A stretch of 47,323 bases of DNA from a virus, in IMG/VR virus record IMGVR_UViG_3300047509_000053, positions 1 to 47,323 of that record; one strand, written 5' to 3'. Position numbers and translations under genes: made by a program. The notes below the pieces were generated by a model, which was given only the letters and a program-made list of their open reading frames with translations, made no database searches and was not told the DNA's origin. Positions 28,192-36,512 of the stretch are shown here, piece after piece (positions within the stretch are counted from its first letter, which is position 1; every line of letters starts with the position of its first letter).

Positions 28192-28396
28192 GAAGCCGGA
28201 CGAAGACTATGGGGAGGTGGAATACATCGACTCGTACACCGAGGGCTACCGCGAGGGGTATGTCAAGGGCTTTGACGAAGGAGTCTGCGACGGTCGCTAC
28301 CAGGGCTATCGCGATGCGAAGACGAGAGCCTTCAGGGCGCTTGACTACGACGACGACATGAAGCTGGAGCTGGAGAAGGCGCTAGGCGAAGAGTAG
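28184..28396 (+). CDS. Hypothetical Tyr/Gly/Glu-rich protein, 70 aa
   Basis: GTG 28184. Contains repeated Gly-Tyr-x-Glu-Gly-Tyr-like units (Thr-Glu-Gly-Tyr-Arg-Glu-Gly-Tyr-Val-Lys-Gly-Phe-Asp-Glu-Gly), the pattern of a helical repeat with Gly-Tyr spacing, then an acidic helix. Similar Gly-aromatic-x-x-Gly proteins occur as phage morons. Function unknown. Confidence 0.6.
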   Translation: MAKKPDEDYGEVEYIDSYTEGYREGYVKGFDEGVCDGRYQGYRDAKTRAFRALDYDDDMKLELEKALGEE

Positions 28397-28422
28397 TCCG
28401 ACGCGGCTGCTAGGTTCTGTTT

Positions 28423-28434
28423 AGGCAACCAAGC
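28423..28434 (+). promoter_or_regulatory. Dispersed 5' element copy 11 (AGGCAACCAAGC)
   Basis: Twelve-base variant of the consensus, 13 bp before the ATG at 28448 with GGAGG between. An imperfect stem (AGTAGTC and GGCTGCT around 28393-28412, needing G-U pairs) precedes it. It restarts translation, and perhaps transcription, for the sugar-modification block. Confidence 0.65.
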
Positions 28435-28447
28435 TCGGAGGTTAAAA

Positions 28448-28594
28448 ATGGGTAAGGGTCAGGTCGTTTCCCGCGAGCAGTCTCTCTGCAAGATTGTCAT
28501 CGCCCTTCTCTCGATTATCGAGGACGACCGCTATGCGGCAGCCGACCGTGTCGCTGCCGCGAATGTTGCAATCGATGCCGCAGACCGCCTGTAA
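28448..28594 (+). CDS. Hypothetical protein, 48 aa
   Basis: ATG 28448 after GGAGG. Helical, Ala/Ile/Asp-rich (Leu-Cys-Lys-Ile-Val-Ile-Ala-Leu-Leu-Ser-Ile-Ile-Glu-Asp, then Ala-Ala-Ala-Asp-Arg-Val-Ala-Ala-Ala). A first helix could lie in the membrane, the second is amphipathic. Shares its last base with the next ATG. Confidence 0.55.
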   Translation: MGKGQVVSREQSLCKIVIALLSIIEDDRYAAADRVAAANVAIDAADRL

Positions 28595-28806
28595 TGGCAC
28601 ACGAAGGACTGTATTCAGCGCACTCCACGTACGACCCGCTCGCGCCGTGGGCCAACTCGTTTCAGCCCGACGTGCGCGACATTCGCGACCCGGAGGACAT
28701 CGGCTCCCGCATCCTGAGAGTCCGTGAGTCCAACCCGCTGAAGAACCTCAAGACGCATGAACTGCACGACCTCCTCGAGGAGGGTCGCAGTGTCGTTCGG
28801 GTCTAG
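28594..28806 (+). CDS. Hypothetical protein, 70 aa
   Basis: ATG 28594. Aromatic/Pro-rich first half (Tyr-Asp-Pro-Leu-Ala-Pro-Trp-Ala-Asn-Ser-Phe), then a charged helix with Asn-Pro-Leu-Lys-Asn-Leu-Lys-Thr-His-Glu-Leu. No family recognised. Overlaps the next gene by 17 bp. Confidence 0.58.
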   Translation: MAHEGLYSAHSTYDPLAPWANSFQPDVRDIRDPEDIGSRILRVRESNPLKNLKTHELHDLLEEGRSVVRV

Positions 28807-28933
28807 CTCCCAGCCCAAGCGCTTCGGCGCTGACAAGACCAAGAAGGCTTCCAAGGACTGGGTGTGTGGCTGCGGCGTAACACGTTCGCGCCACCAGCTT
28901 TTCTGCGGACGCTGCGAGAAGGGCCAGTCGTGA
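28790..28933 (+). CDS. Small zinc-ribbon protein, 47 aa
   Basis: GTG 28790 after GGAGG. The basic N-terminal half leads to Cys-Gly-Cys-Gly ... His-Gln-Leu-Phe-Cys-Gly-Arg-Cys, a compact zinc ribbon of the kind seen in many early phage proteins. Its TGA overlaps the next GTG. Not recognised as a specific family; could bind nucleic acid. Confidence 0.6.
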   Translation: MSFGSSSQPKRFGADKTKKASKDWVCGCGVTRSRHQLFCGRCEKGQS

Positions 28934-29601
28934 GTCGCTCCGGTCGCCACCTCGCCTATGTAGACGCGCAGGGAACGCCGCACTACTTCGACGACCACGA
29001 ACTCTTCTTCTTCCAGATTCAGACGCGGAGCATCCATCCGTCCGCAGAGATTGGTCTCCCCCCGGAGATGCGCGACTACAAGCCGGGACACAAGCACCAC
29101 GGCGTCATCGTCCATGAAGAAGCGCGCATCGGTGCCTTCTGCACCATCGACGCTGGCTACGAAAGTCCAACCCGCATCGGCAAGTGCTGGCTGATGAAGC
29201 ATGTGCATGTCGGCCACGACGCAATCATTGGTGACGGGGTTGAGATTGCACCGCACACCTCGGTCGGCGGGTACGTCGTGATTGGCAACAACGTCAAGGT
29301 CGGCCAGTCCGCGGTCTTCAAGCCGTACGTCGTCGTTGGTGAAGGCGCTGTCATCGGCATGGGCGCGGTCGTAACGAAGAATGTTCCCGCTGGCGAGACC
29401 TGGGTGGGCAACCCGGCTAGCAAGATGGAGAAGCGCCCGCAACACAAGATTGAGCACCGTGAGTCAGACGACAACATGTGGTCTCGTCTCTACGGGCGCA
29501 CCGAAACCGAAATCATCAAGAATCCATCCGGGTACAAACCAGGCGTAAATGTTTCCGGCACTCCGGTCGGTGACACCTCCTGGTGCGATGACGATGATTG
29601 A
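28930..29601 (+). CDS. Hexapeptide-repeat acyltransferase (left-handed beta-helix)
   Basis: 223 residues from GTG 28930. From about residue 55 to 170 the protein has hexapeptide repeats of the [Ile/Val]-Gly-x-x-x-x type (Ala-Arg-Ile-Gly-Ala, Pro-Thr-Arg-Ile-Gly, Ile-Ile-Gly-Asp-Gly-Val-Glu-Ile, Val-Val-Ile-Gly-Asn-Asn-Val), ending with Gly-Ala-Val-Val-Thr-Lys-Asn-Val-Pro-Ala-Gly-Glu-Thr-Trp-Val-Gly-Asn-Pro-Ala-Ser. Such trimers transfer acetyl or succinyl groups to sugars or nucleotide sugars. With glycosyltransferase and epimerase genes next door it likely modifies a surface sugar. Could alter host antigens or virion glycans. Confidence 0.85.
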   Translation: MSRSGRHLAYVDAQGTPHYFDDHELFFFQIQTRSIHPSAEIGLPPEMRDYKPGHKHHGVIVHEEARIGAFCTIDAGYESPTRIGKCWLMKHVHVGHDAIIGDGVEIAPHTSVGGYVVIGNNVKVGQSAVFKPYVVVGEGAVIGMGAVVTKNVPAGETWVGNPASKMEKRPQHKIEHRESDDNMWSRLYGRTETEIIKNPSGYKPGVNVSGTPVGDTSWCDDDD

Positions 29602-29782
29602 GAAGATGCCCGATGACGCGGTCATCGTCTCCTCGTTGACCATCACCAACTTCATCAACAACGAGGGTAAGTCCTGCCACGCTCTGACGTTGGCCGGGAA
29701 CACCACATTGGTTCAGACGCTCGGAGCGTTGGAGCTTGTGAAGTTCAACGTGCTCGCGCTGGGAGTCAACGACAATGAGTGA
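29588..29782 (+). CDS. Hypothetical protein, 64 aa
   Basis: Start taken at ATG 29588 (a second ATG is two codons on), 14 bp inside the acyltransferase gene. Beta-strand rich (Ala-Val-Ile-Val-Ser-Ser-Leu-Thr-Ile-Thr) with one helix. No family recognised; it sits inside the sugar block. Confidence 0.5.
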   Translation: MTMIEKMPDDAVIVSSLTITNFINNEGKSCHALTLAGNTTLVQTLGALELVKFNVLALGVNDNE

Positions 29783-30482
29783 CTCCATCGCTGACGTCAC
29801 TGTCGTGACCCCGTGCATCCCCGAGAGGGCTTTCCTCAAAGGCTCTGGCAACGGGATGCTCGGTGACTGCATCGCCAGTGTCGAGGCGCAACTGGTGAAG
29901 CCGCGCCGGCACATCATCGCCATCGACTACGAACGTGTCGGCTGCGCCCGGATGATGAACGACCTTGTCCAGGCTGTAGACACCGAATGGATTGTCCCGC
30001 TTGCCGACGATGACCTCCTGCTGAAGGGCTACATCGCAGAGATGGTCACAGCCGCGGGTAACTCCGCCGTCACGTACTCGCGACCGATTGCTGTGGGTGC
30101 CGACTGGGCTCCTCGGCGTTACGACTTTTCAGCAGTAGAGCTCCGCAAGGAGAACTACATCCCTTCAACTGCGCTCATCCGTACAGAGATGTGGCGAAAG
30201 GTAGGCGGATACAGGAGTGCTCAGGATGCGAAGGGAGAGAGGTTCTTCGACGAGTGGCGCATGCGAAGCAACTTCACAGAAGACATGTTCCCCGACGACT
30301 GGGACTTCTGGCTCAGATGTCTTGACGCTCGCGGACATTTCCGCCACGTCCCCTCTCGCAACTGGGTCTACAGGATGCATCCCGGCAACCTCTTCAATCA
30401 ACCGAAGCTACGCGGAGACAGCACTCGGGAGACGCAGCCTGCACCACGACTTCAAGAACCTTCCGCAGCAACTAGCGGGTAA
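29775..30482 (+). CDS. Glycosyltransferase, GT2-like (GT-A fold)
   Basis: 235 residues, ATG 29775. N-terminal nucleotide-binding strand (Val-Thr-Val-Val-Thr-Pro-Cys-Ile-Pro) and Leu-Ala-Asp-Asp-Asp-Leu-Leu near residue 78 give the DxD-type motif of GT-A enzymes; a later Asp-Asp-Trp-Asp-Phe-Trp-Leu-Arg is the usual acceptor-side motif. It would transfer a sugar from a nucleotide donor. The last 30 residues are low-complexity and overlap the start of the epimerase frame; the natural C-terminus is therefore uncertain. Confidence 0.8.
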   Translation: MSDSIADVTVVTPCIPERAFLKGSGNGMLGDCIASVEAQLVKPRRHIIAIDYERVGCARMMNDLVQAVDTEWIVPLADDDLLLKGYIAEMVTAAGNSAVTYSRPIAVGADWAPRRYDFSAVELRKENYIPSTALIRTEMWRKVGGYRSAQDAKGERFFDEWRMRSNFTEDMFPDDWDFWLRCLDARGHFRHVPSRNWVYRMHPGNLFNQPKLRGDSTRETQPAPRLQEPSAATSG

Positions 30483-31239
30483 GCGTGTCCTCGTCACTGG
30501 CGCACACGGGAGTCTCGGCTCCGCGCTCGTCCCGCTCCTGGCCCCGTACGTCGCCTGGATTGACTCTTCGGACATCGAAGGCATGGACGTGCGCGACAGC
30601 GCGACCGTTGCAGACGTGGTTGCTGAGTCGAAACCGGACGTCATCTTCCACCTCGCAGGCGCGAAGCACGCGCCCGTAGGTGAGACGGAGCCGCTCGAGA
30701 CTCTCTTCACCAACTCGCTCGGCACGGCGAACATCATCAACGCAGCCAACGGCGCGCGGGTGGTTCTCGCCTCAACGTGCAAGGCCATCAACCCGGAGAC
30801 GGCCTACGGTGCATCCAAATTGCTAGCAGAGCGTATGACCCTTAATTACGGGAACGGGGCGGTCGCCCGATTCCACAATGTTGTCGAGACGCAAGGCAAC
30901 GTCTTCGACTTCTGGGAGAACGACTGGGGCGGGACAGCAACCTCCCACTACGGCACCTACCCCGTCACTGACTGCTGGCGCTACTTCATCACGAAGGACG
31001 AGGCACTCACGCTTCTTCTCTACGCCGCTGTCAACCACCGAGGTCTTTACTCGTTCTACGCCGGCAAGCCGCAGTCAATGTGGACTATCGCCTCCCGGCT
31101 GTACGGGGAGACGAACCTGAACCTGATTCCCCGTCGACGCGGTGACCGCGGAACCGAACCCTTTGCCCACGAAGAAGAAACGGCTGTCCTGTGTGACGGC
31201 CCGATTCGCAGACTACGCGGCCCGCACGCGGGCGCATAA
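30439..31239 (+). CDS. NAD-dependent nucleotide-sugar epimerase/dehydratase (SDR), non-canonical or frameshifted start
   Basis: SDR protein: Val-Thr-Gly-Ala-His-Gly-Ser-Leu-Gly dinucleotide motif near the start, Tyr-Gly-Ala-Ser-Lys active site, and a Thr/Ser serine-equivalent in Leu-Ala-Ser-Thr. No ATG, GTG or TTG lies in this frame between the end of the glycosyltransferase core and the SDR domain. The first usable codon is CTG 30439, seven bases after GGGAG, giving 266 residues. Alternatively the frame is read from the glycosyltransferase by a +1 shift, or a base is missing in the assembly. Confidence 0.72.
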   Translation: MHHDFKNLPQQLAGKRVLVTGAHGSLGSALVPLLAPYVAWIDSSDIEGMDVRDSATVADVVAESKPDVIFHLAGAKHAPVGETEPLETLFTNSLGTANIINAANGARVVLASTCKAINPETAYGASKLLAERMTLNYGNGAVARFHNVVETQGNVFDFWENDWGGTATSHYGTYPVTDCWRYFITKDEALTLLLYAAVNHRGLYSFYAGKPQSMWTIASRLYGETNLNLIPRRRGDRGTEPFAHEEETAVLCDGPIRRLRGPHAGA

Positions 31240-31249
31240 GGAGAGCAGC

Positions 31250-31441
31250 ATGGCAGCAGGCCCCTCCGCCGAGAACGTCGGCGCAGACTCAAGCGCGTCG
31301 AACAAAGACCTGACCCAGTCCGGCGCGAACAGCGTTGGCAAGGACGGCGAGAGCACCCTTGGTGACGTCTCCGCCGCGTACAACCCGCTCAACATCGGCG
31401 GCAACCTCGGACTTCCCCCGTCCGTTTCAAGCCCCCTCTAG
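31250..31441 (+). CDS. Hypothetical protein, 63 aa, Ser/Gly/Asn-rich
   Basis: ATG 31250 after AAGGAGA. Disordered Ser/Gly/Asn/Ala-rich composition with a Leu-Gly-Leu-Pro-Pro-Ser tail. The same type of small Gly/Asn-rich proteins is seen near phage terminase and portal genes. No family recognised. Confidence 0.58.
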   Translation: MAAGPSAENVGADSSASNKDLTQSGANSVGKDGESTLGDVSAAYNPLNIGGNLGLPPSVSSPL

Positions 31442-31449
31442 GAGTGCCC

Positions 31450-31728
31450 GTGGCGCAGACAGATAAAGACCGCGCGGAGAAGGCATCCATCGGTATCGCC
31501 TTCGGCACCGGACATACGGTGTCCGGCTACTCGATGGTGACCGGAACCGAGGCTGGTCGCAACATCGCTGAGAACACCCGCTGCACTATGGGCATCGGCA
31601 TCGCTGGTGGCAGCCAGGTTCTCTACGCAACGAACGTCATCGCAACGTCCCCCGCTGACGCGGAGGCGAAGCGCATCGCCAACGGTGCAGGTATCGCTGG
31701 CGGCAGTCAGTCCCGGTACGGTACGTGA
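31450..31728 (+). CDS. Gly-rich protein with Gly-Ile-Ala-Gly-Gly-Ser repeats, 92 aa
   Basis: Start at GTG 31450, five bases after AGGAG; GTG 31444 is a less likely alternative. Contains two copies of Gly-Ile-Ala-Gly-Gly-Ser-Gln-(x)-(x)-Tyr and regular Gly-x-Gly stretches. Looks like a small fibrous or disordered structural protein. Its TGA overlaps the start of the terminase. Confidence 0.6.
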   Translation: MAQTDKDRAEKASIGIAFGTGHTVSGYSMVTGTEAGRNIAENTRCTMGIGIAGGSQVLYATNVIATSPADAEAKRIANGAGIAGGSQSRYGT

Positions 31729-33401
31729 GCTTTCCGGCCCTCTCGCCTGAAAAGCGAGAATGGGCCGAGAAGCTGCACGACCACCTTCGGGCCCGTGAGC
31801 ATCCGGCTTTCCTCCTCAAGCACGCCAAAGGCGTAGACGAGAAGACAGGCGAGCCATTCGAGTTCATCGTCTCCGACGAGGCTCGGGACGCACAGTTGGG
31901 CTGGTCGTGGCAACGCGACATCCTCGACTGGTGGATGGAGTACGACAAGACGTGCATCCTCAAAGCACGTCAGCTCGGTGTTACTTGGCTGGCCTCCGGG
32001 CTGGCCCTGTGGTTCCTTCTCTACCGCCCCGGCACGAAGGTGCTCGCGGTCAGTATCAACGAGGAGGACGCATCGAAGGTCGTCAACCGGGCGTACGACC
32101 AGTACCTCTCGCTGCCGGCGCTCTTTCGCAACGGGGTCGTGCAACTGAAGCCGACCCGCGGGGCAAGGCCGTACAACGAGCTCCAGTTCCGCCACCCGTC
32201 CGGGCAAATCTCCACCATGCTCGCCCTGCCTTCAACCAAGAAGGCGGGTCACGGTCAGACCGCGGCGCTCGTCATCCTCGACGAGTTCTCCCGTCAGGAG
32301 TACGCACGCGACACCTGGAAGGCCGTCATCCCGACGATGGCAGACGGTGGTCGTGTCCTCATCATCTCCACGGCGAACGGAGTGTCGAATGACATCACAG
32401 GTGAGGGTAACTTCTACCACCATGCTTGGGTGCACGCCGACGAGTATGGGCTGGACACGAAGTTCCTCCGCTGGGACTTGCATCCCGACCGAGACGAGGA
32501 CTGGTACAGAACTCAAGCATCAGCCCTCCCCACTAAAGATAGGGCCGAACAGTACCCCCGTGACGAACTCGAAGCGTTCATCCTCACGGGCGACGTCTAC
32601 TTCGACGCCGACGCTCTAAGTTTCTACGCGAAGAAGAAGCTCAAGGAGCCTCTCTATCGCGCGCAGTTCACATCGAACACTCCAACTCGAGCGACCCTCA
32701 ACAAGAAGACGAACGGCTGGATTCACGTCTTCGAGGAGCCGGGTTACGACGTGGAGGTTGTTGGTGAAGCGCACACCCAGCGAACCAAGAAGAAGTACGC
32801 CATTGGATGTGACGTCTCAACTGGCCGTGGTTACGACTATTCCTGTGCCTACGTCATCGACCTATCAACTATGGCGCTTGTCGCTGAGCTCCACGCCAAG
32901 CTTGATGCCGACCAGCTTGCCGAACAACTCCACTTCCTCGGACGCTGGTACAACGACGCCCGCATTGCAGTAGAGGTCGCAGGAGGGTACGGAGACGCGG
33001 TAATCGTCAACCTCCGCGACGGGCGCGAAGGAAGACCTGCCTATCCGAAGCTCTATCGTCACCGCCAGTTCGCGCGTGGCGACCAGCCCGAAGCGAAGCC
33101 GTTCGGATTCCCGACGAACGCGAAGACCCGTCCGCTCATCTTGGAGCACATGACGCAGGTTCTCCGCGAGCACTCGCTGCCGTATGTCGGCCACGGGCTC
33201 ATTCAGGAATGTCAGACCTTCACGTACGCGAAGACGACACCGTCACCGCGCGCACAGGAGGGCTGCAACGACGACCGTGTCATGGCCTGCGCCATCACGC
33301 TCGAGATGTACCGCCAGTTCGGCCACTACGCGGAACGCACGCGCAAGCGGTCGACGAGGAAAACCAGGCTCGACTACTTCGGTGTAAACGAGGAGGCGTA
33401 A
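31725..33401 (+). CDS. terL: Terminase large subunit
   Basis: 558 residues, GTG overlapping the previous stop (GTGA). Residues about 75-260 are the packaging ATPase: Walker A-like Lys-Ala-Arg-Gln-Leu-Gly-Val-Thr-Trp (80-88), Walker B Leu-Val-Ile-Leu-Asp-Glu-Phe (182-188), coupling motif Ile-Ser-Thr-Ala-Asn. The C-terminal RNase H-like nuclease has Asp363 (Gly-Cys-Asp-Val-Ser-Thr-Gly), Glu417 (Val-Glu-Val-Ala-Gly) and Asp-Asp516-517 before Arg-Val-Met-Ala. It cuts concatemers and pumps DNA through the portal. The gene begins the head module. Confidence 0.95.
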   Translation: MSFPALSPEKREWAEKLHDHLRAREHPAFLLKHAKGVDEKTGEPFEFIVSDEARDAQLGWSWQRDILDWWMEYDKTCILKARQLGVTWLASGLALWFLLYRPGTKVLAVSINEEDASKVVNRAYDQYLSLPALFRNGVVQLKPTRGARPYNELQFRHPSGQISTMLALPSTKKAGHGQTAALVILDEFSRQEYARDTWKAVIPTMADGGRVLIISTANGVSNDITGEGNFYHHAWVHADEYGLDTKFLRWDLHPDRDEDWYRTQASALPTKDRAEQYPRDELEAFILTGDVYFDADALSFYAKKKLKEPLYRAQFTSNTPTRATLNKKTNGWIHVFEEPGYDVEVVGEAHTQRTKKKYAIGCDVSTGRGYDYSCAYVIDLSTMALVAELHAKLDADQLAEQLHFLGRWYNDARIAVEVAGGYGDAVIVNLRDGREGRPAYPKLYRHRQFARGDQPEAKPFGFPTNAKTRPLILEHMTQVLREHSLPYVGHGLIQECQTFTYAKTTPSPRAQEGCNDDRVMACAITLEMYRQFGHYAERTRKRSTRKTRLDYFGVNEEA

Positions 33402-33404
33402 GGC

Positions 33405-33725
33405 ATGGCAATGAATCCGTTGGCAGCGATTCTCGCTGCTCATCAGCCGGCAGGGCCTCCCCAGGGACAGCCTCCGTCAATCAGCGTCCCTGACCACGGT
33501 GGCCCCGCGCCCGGTGGGCCCGACCCGTCCGCCGCACTCAAGGCCGCAATCCAGGCTGTGCATCAGGCAGCGGTTGTCTCTGACGACCAGACGGACAAGC
33601 AGACTCTCCTGAAGTGCCTCGCCGCAATCCAGAACATCCTGGCGACGGAACAGAAGCAGAAGGAAGCAGCACTCGGCACGACCGCAGCGCATAAGGGCCT
33701 CGCCAAGGCTTCCGCGAGCTACTAG
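33405..33725 (+). CDS. Hypothetical protein, 106 aa, Pro/Ala-rich N-terminus
   Basis: ATG 33405, AGGAGGC seven bases upstream. N-terminal Pro/Gly/Ala-rich section, then a helical C-terminal half ([13 protein letters not shown], Gln-Lys-Glu-Ala-Ala). Small virion or packaging accessory by position. No family recognised. Confidence 0.6.
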   Translation: MAMNPLAAILAAHQPAGPPQGQPPSISVPDHGGPAPGGPDPSAALKAAIQAVHQAAVVSDDQTDKQTLLKCLAAIQNILATEQKQKEAALGTTAAHKGLAKASASY

Positions 33726-33726
33726 G

Positions 33727-34152
33727 GTGAAAGTCCTTTCGGAGGAGCACAAGCGGAATATCTCCGCGGCCCTCACGGGGCTTCCAAAGACCCCAGAGCA
33801 TCGCCAGAAAATCTCCCTAGCGAGAGCCGGGAAGTCCGGCCCACGCCTGACGGGTCTAGCCAACCCAGCGTGGAGGGGCGGGCGTCGGAGTAAGCGGGGC
33901 TACACCGAAGTTAGGGTGCCCACCGACCATCCGATGGCGATGAAGAGTGGTTACGTTCTAGAGCATCGACTTGTTATGGCTCAATTTATCGGGCGCGCGC
34001 TTGAATCATTCGAGACGGTTCATCACCGCAATGGTGACAGGGCAGACAATCGCATTGAGAACCTCCAACTTCGTATCGGAAATCACGGCACGGGGGTTGC
34101 TCATATGTGCGGTGATTGTGGGTCAATCAATGTCTTGACGGTGGAACTGTGA
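33727..34152 (+). CDS. HNH homing endonuclease with NUMOD3-type motif, between terminase and portal
   Basis: 141 residues, GTG 33727. Residues 1-40 have repeated Ser-Glu-Glu-His-Lys-Arg-Asn-Ile and Thr-Pro-Glu-His-Arg-Gln-Lys-Ile-Ser helices, the NUMOD3 DNA-binding motif of homing endonucleases. The nuclease core has Leu-Glu-His-Arg-Leu-Val-Met and Val-His-His-Arg-Asn-Gly-Asp ... Asp-Asn-Arg-Ile-Glu-Asn-Leu (HNH), then Cys-Gly-Asp-Cys near the end. Base composition is visibly more A/T-rich than the flanks, indicating transfer. A typical free-standing homing gene inserted between two structural genes. Confidence 0.88.
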   Translation: MKVLSEEHKRNISAALTGLPKTPEHRQKISLARAGKSGPRLTGLANPAWRGGRRSKRGYTEVRVPTDHPMAMKSGYVLEHRLVMAQFIGRALESFETVHHRNGDRADNRIENLQLRIGNHGTGVAHMCGDCGSINVLTVEL

Positions 34153-36062
34153 CTTTGACGCCCCTGCGGGAGAAGCTGAAGGACGACGGCTTCGCCAAAG
34201 CGCACGTCCTCAAGGACGTTGACAACTCGAAGATTTGGCACGACCGCTTCGTTGAGACAATCGAGGCGCGCCATCTCTCGTACCGCGGGGTTCTGAAGAA
34301 GAACTCCGAGCCAGCGAAGTGGACGTCGAAGCTGCACCCGCCGTATCTCTTTCAGGTGTTGGAGACCATCGCCGCCAACCTGATTGACGACGACATCAAG
34401 GCGCAGGTCAAGCCCCGCGTCCATCCCGACTCAACGCCGGCCGAGCACCAGCAGCTTCTCCTTGGCGCTGAGGCGATTGAGGCAGCGCTGAACTACGAGA
34501 ACGAGCTCGACCACCTCTCCGAGAAGCAGCGCCCCATTGCACTCGAGGCGTGCATCATCGGCATCGCGGTCGGCAAGCTCTACTGGGACTACCGCACCTC
34601 TGCCATCACCACCCAGCAGCAGGTTCTTGAGGCCGTGCATGACGAGGTTGGCAACGTCCTCGGTCACATCCCGGTCTGGAAGGACGTTCAGCAGAACACC
34701 GTCCTCCGCGACGGGCCGTGCTTCGACCCGGTCGACATGCGCGACTTCTTCTGGGACGAGTCGGCAACCTCCATTGAGCGCGCCCGCTGGTGCTGCCATC
34801 GCGTCTGGATGACTCTCGACGAGCTGCTGCACATGCAAGACCTTGGTGTTTACAGCGGGGTCGAAGACCTCTCGGACAACGAGGAGATTCAGAAGCAGAC
34901 GGAGCAGTCCACCGAGGACACGCTCCTTCACCGCAACCGCACCAAGGGACTCTACGAAGTCCTCGAGTATTGGACGAATGACCGTGTCGTTGTTGTGGCC
35001 GACCGCAAGGTTCTCCTTCGCAACGACCCCAACCCGTTCGACCACGGCATGAAGCCGTTCGTGGAGTTCTCCACGATGCCTCAGCCGTATCAGGTTGGCG
35101 GAACGTCGGACGTGGAGTTGGTGAAGCACTTGCAGGACGCAGCGTGGCTGATGCTGAACCAGCGCATCGACAACGTCAACCTGCTCAACAACGCCATCAT
35201 CCTCATGCGCTCCGACGTGGACGACCCGGACAACTACGAGTTCGAGCCGGGTGCGCGTTGGTTGGTCGACGACATCGCTCAGGTCACAGTCCTGCCGATG
35301 AACGACGCGCCGGCCCAGGTGTCTCTTGACAGCGAGAAGCTCATCAAGGGCGACATCATGGACATCACGGGCGGGATGCCGTTTACATCCGGCGTGCCCG
35401 ACTCGACCGAGTCCAACACGGCAACCGGCGCTTCCATCTACCAGACGGTCGCCCAGCGCCGCCTCGCCGCCCGCAAGCAGCAGTTGAAGTATTCGTGGCG
35501 TCGGGTCATGCAGATGAAGCTGGAGCTCTTGCAGCAGTTCATCACCGAAGCCCGCCTCGTCCCCATCATCGGCAAGGGCGGAACGAAGGACTTCCTGACC
35601 GTGCTCCCCGAGCAGCTTCAGGGCTCGTTCGACGCCTCCATTGACCCCGTCTCCGACTCGTTCATGCGTCAGGAGAAGAGGGCGGAGGCGCAGGCGATGT
35701 TCCAGGCTGCCGTCCAGGCCGCTCCCGCGATGGCCGCTTCCGGCGCGCCGCTCAACATGGGCAAGTTCACGGAGCATTGGCTGGAGCAGTACGGCATCAC
35801 CGACCCGGAGAGTTACATGCTCCCCGCGGCACAGGCGCAGGCGGGTATCGCTCCGCCTCCTGGCGCGCAACCGGGGGCGAACATGGGTGGCACGGCTCCG
35901 ACCCCGGAGAACGCTATCCCGCCGTTGCAGGGCCAGCCCGGTGTCACTAACCCCGCTCTCGCAGCAGGGCCTATGTCACCGTCCAGCGCAACATCAATCT
36001 CCCCCGTCGCGGCTATTCAGCAGTCGCTCGCCTCGGGCAATGGAGGGGGTAGGTCAGCATAA
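34149..36062 (+). CDS. Portal protein
   Basis: 637 residues from GTG 34149, overlapping the HNH stop. Long, mainly helical protein with alternating Gln/Asp-rich regions, an [13 protein letters not shown] stretch typical of portal wing helices, and a Pro/Gly/Gln-rich tail. Its size (large podovirus-type portals are about 550-730 residues) and position after the terminase fit a portal that forms the dodecameric DNA entry ring. No enzyme motif. Identification is by size, order and general pattern. Confidence 0.82.
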   Translation: MTLTPLREKLKDDGFAKAHVLKDVDNSKIWHDRFVETIEARHLSYRGVLKKNSEPAKWTSKLHPPYLFQVLETIAANLIDDDIKAQVKPRVHPDSTPAEHQQLLLGAEAIEAALNYENELDHLSEKQRPIALEACIIGIAVGKLYWDYRTSAITTQQQVLEAVHDEVGNVLGHIPVWKDVQQNTVLRDGPCFDPVDMRDFFWDESATSIERARWCCHRVWMTLDELLHMQDLGVYSGVEDLSDNEEIQKQTEQSTEDTLLHRNRTKGLYEVLEYWTNDRVVVVADRKVLLRNDPNPFDHGMKPFVEFSTMPQPYQVGGTSDVELVKHLQDAAWLMLNQRIDNVNLLNNAIILMRSDVDDPDNYEFEPGARWLVDDIAQVTVLPMNDAPAQVSLDSEKLIKGDIMDITGGMPFTSGVPDSTESNTATGASIYQTVAQRRLAARKQQLKYSWRRVMQMKLELLQQFITEARLVPIIGKGGTKDFLTVLPEQLQGSFDASIDPVSDSFMRQEKRAEAQAMFQAAVQAAPAMAASGAPLNMGKFTEHWLEQYGITDPESYMLPAAQAQAGIAPPPGAQPGANMGGTAPTPENAIPPLQGQPGVTNPALAAGPMSPSSATSISPVAAIQQSLASGNGGGRSA

Positions 36063-36067
36063 CTATT

Positions 36068-36232
36068 TTGCGTCGTCTCAAGTGGGCCTTTGGTAATCGC
36101 GTGGTGGCGTTCCCTATCACCACCTCCTTGGATGTCGGGTATTTCCGCGATGGTGATTACTTGGAAATCGGGACTGAACTTAGGCGCGTGCGGAAGACCG
36201 ACCTACGTGCTTTGACGCTTTATGTCTACTGA
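36068..36232 (+). CDS. Small hypothetical protein, 54 aa, A/T-richer than its neighbours
   Basis: TTG 36068; GGAGGGGG lies about 17 bp upstream, rather far. Protein-like pattern with Phe-Gly-Asn-Arg-Val-Val-Ala-Phe-Pro-Ile, Val-Gly-Tyr-Phe-Arg-Asp-Gly-Asp-Tyr and Val-Arg-Lys-Thr-Asp-Leu. Composition lower in GC than the genes around it. The end overlaps the next gene by 11 bp. Believable but short. Confidence 0.45.
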   Translation: MRRLKWAFGNRVVAFPITTSLDVGYFRDGDYLEIGTELRRVRKTDLRALTLYVY

Positions 36233-36512
36233 AGACGCACTCCGCGCGAAGGGCGAGATGTCCGAGCGCCTCAAGTCTCTCAACCAGGACGAAGCCTTCC
36301 AGTACCTCAAGACCGTCATCGAGAAGAAGCGTGACTCGATTGTTGAAGCCCTCGCTAGAGCAATCCTCGCGGGAGGTGAGGTTGACCCGGTCAAGCTCGC
36401 CCGCACCCAGGGATTCTACGAGGGCGCCATGCACGTACTCAACCGTCCAGAGAACGCGGAGGCTGCCTTCCACAAGGCTCTGAAGCGCCTGGAGGAGGAC
36501 ACATCTGAATGA
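36222..36512 (+). CDS. Hypothetical helical protein, 96 aa, head module
   Basis: ATG 36222. Fully helical with Lys/Glu/Leu/Arg-rich heptads (Ile-Glu-Lys-Lys-Arg-Asp-Ser-Ile-Val-Glu-Ala-Leu-Ala-Arg). Lies between portal and scaffold, overlapping the scaffold start (ATGA). Possibly a small packaging or assembly factor. No family recognised. Confidence 0.65.
   Translation: MSTEDALRAKGEMSERLKSLNQDEAFQYLKTVIEKKRDSIVEALARAILAGGEVDPVKLARTQGFYEGAMHVLNRPENAEAAFHKALKRLEEDTSE

Noticed and set aside
34431-35870. 479-codon open frame on the minus strand opposite the portal gene
   Set aside because: It mirrors the portal codon pattern in a GC-rich genome, has Leu/Val/Arg/Asp-rich shadow composition and no ribosome-binding site. 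The plus-strand portal is well supported.
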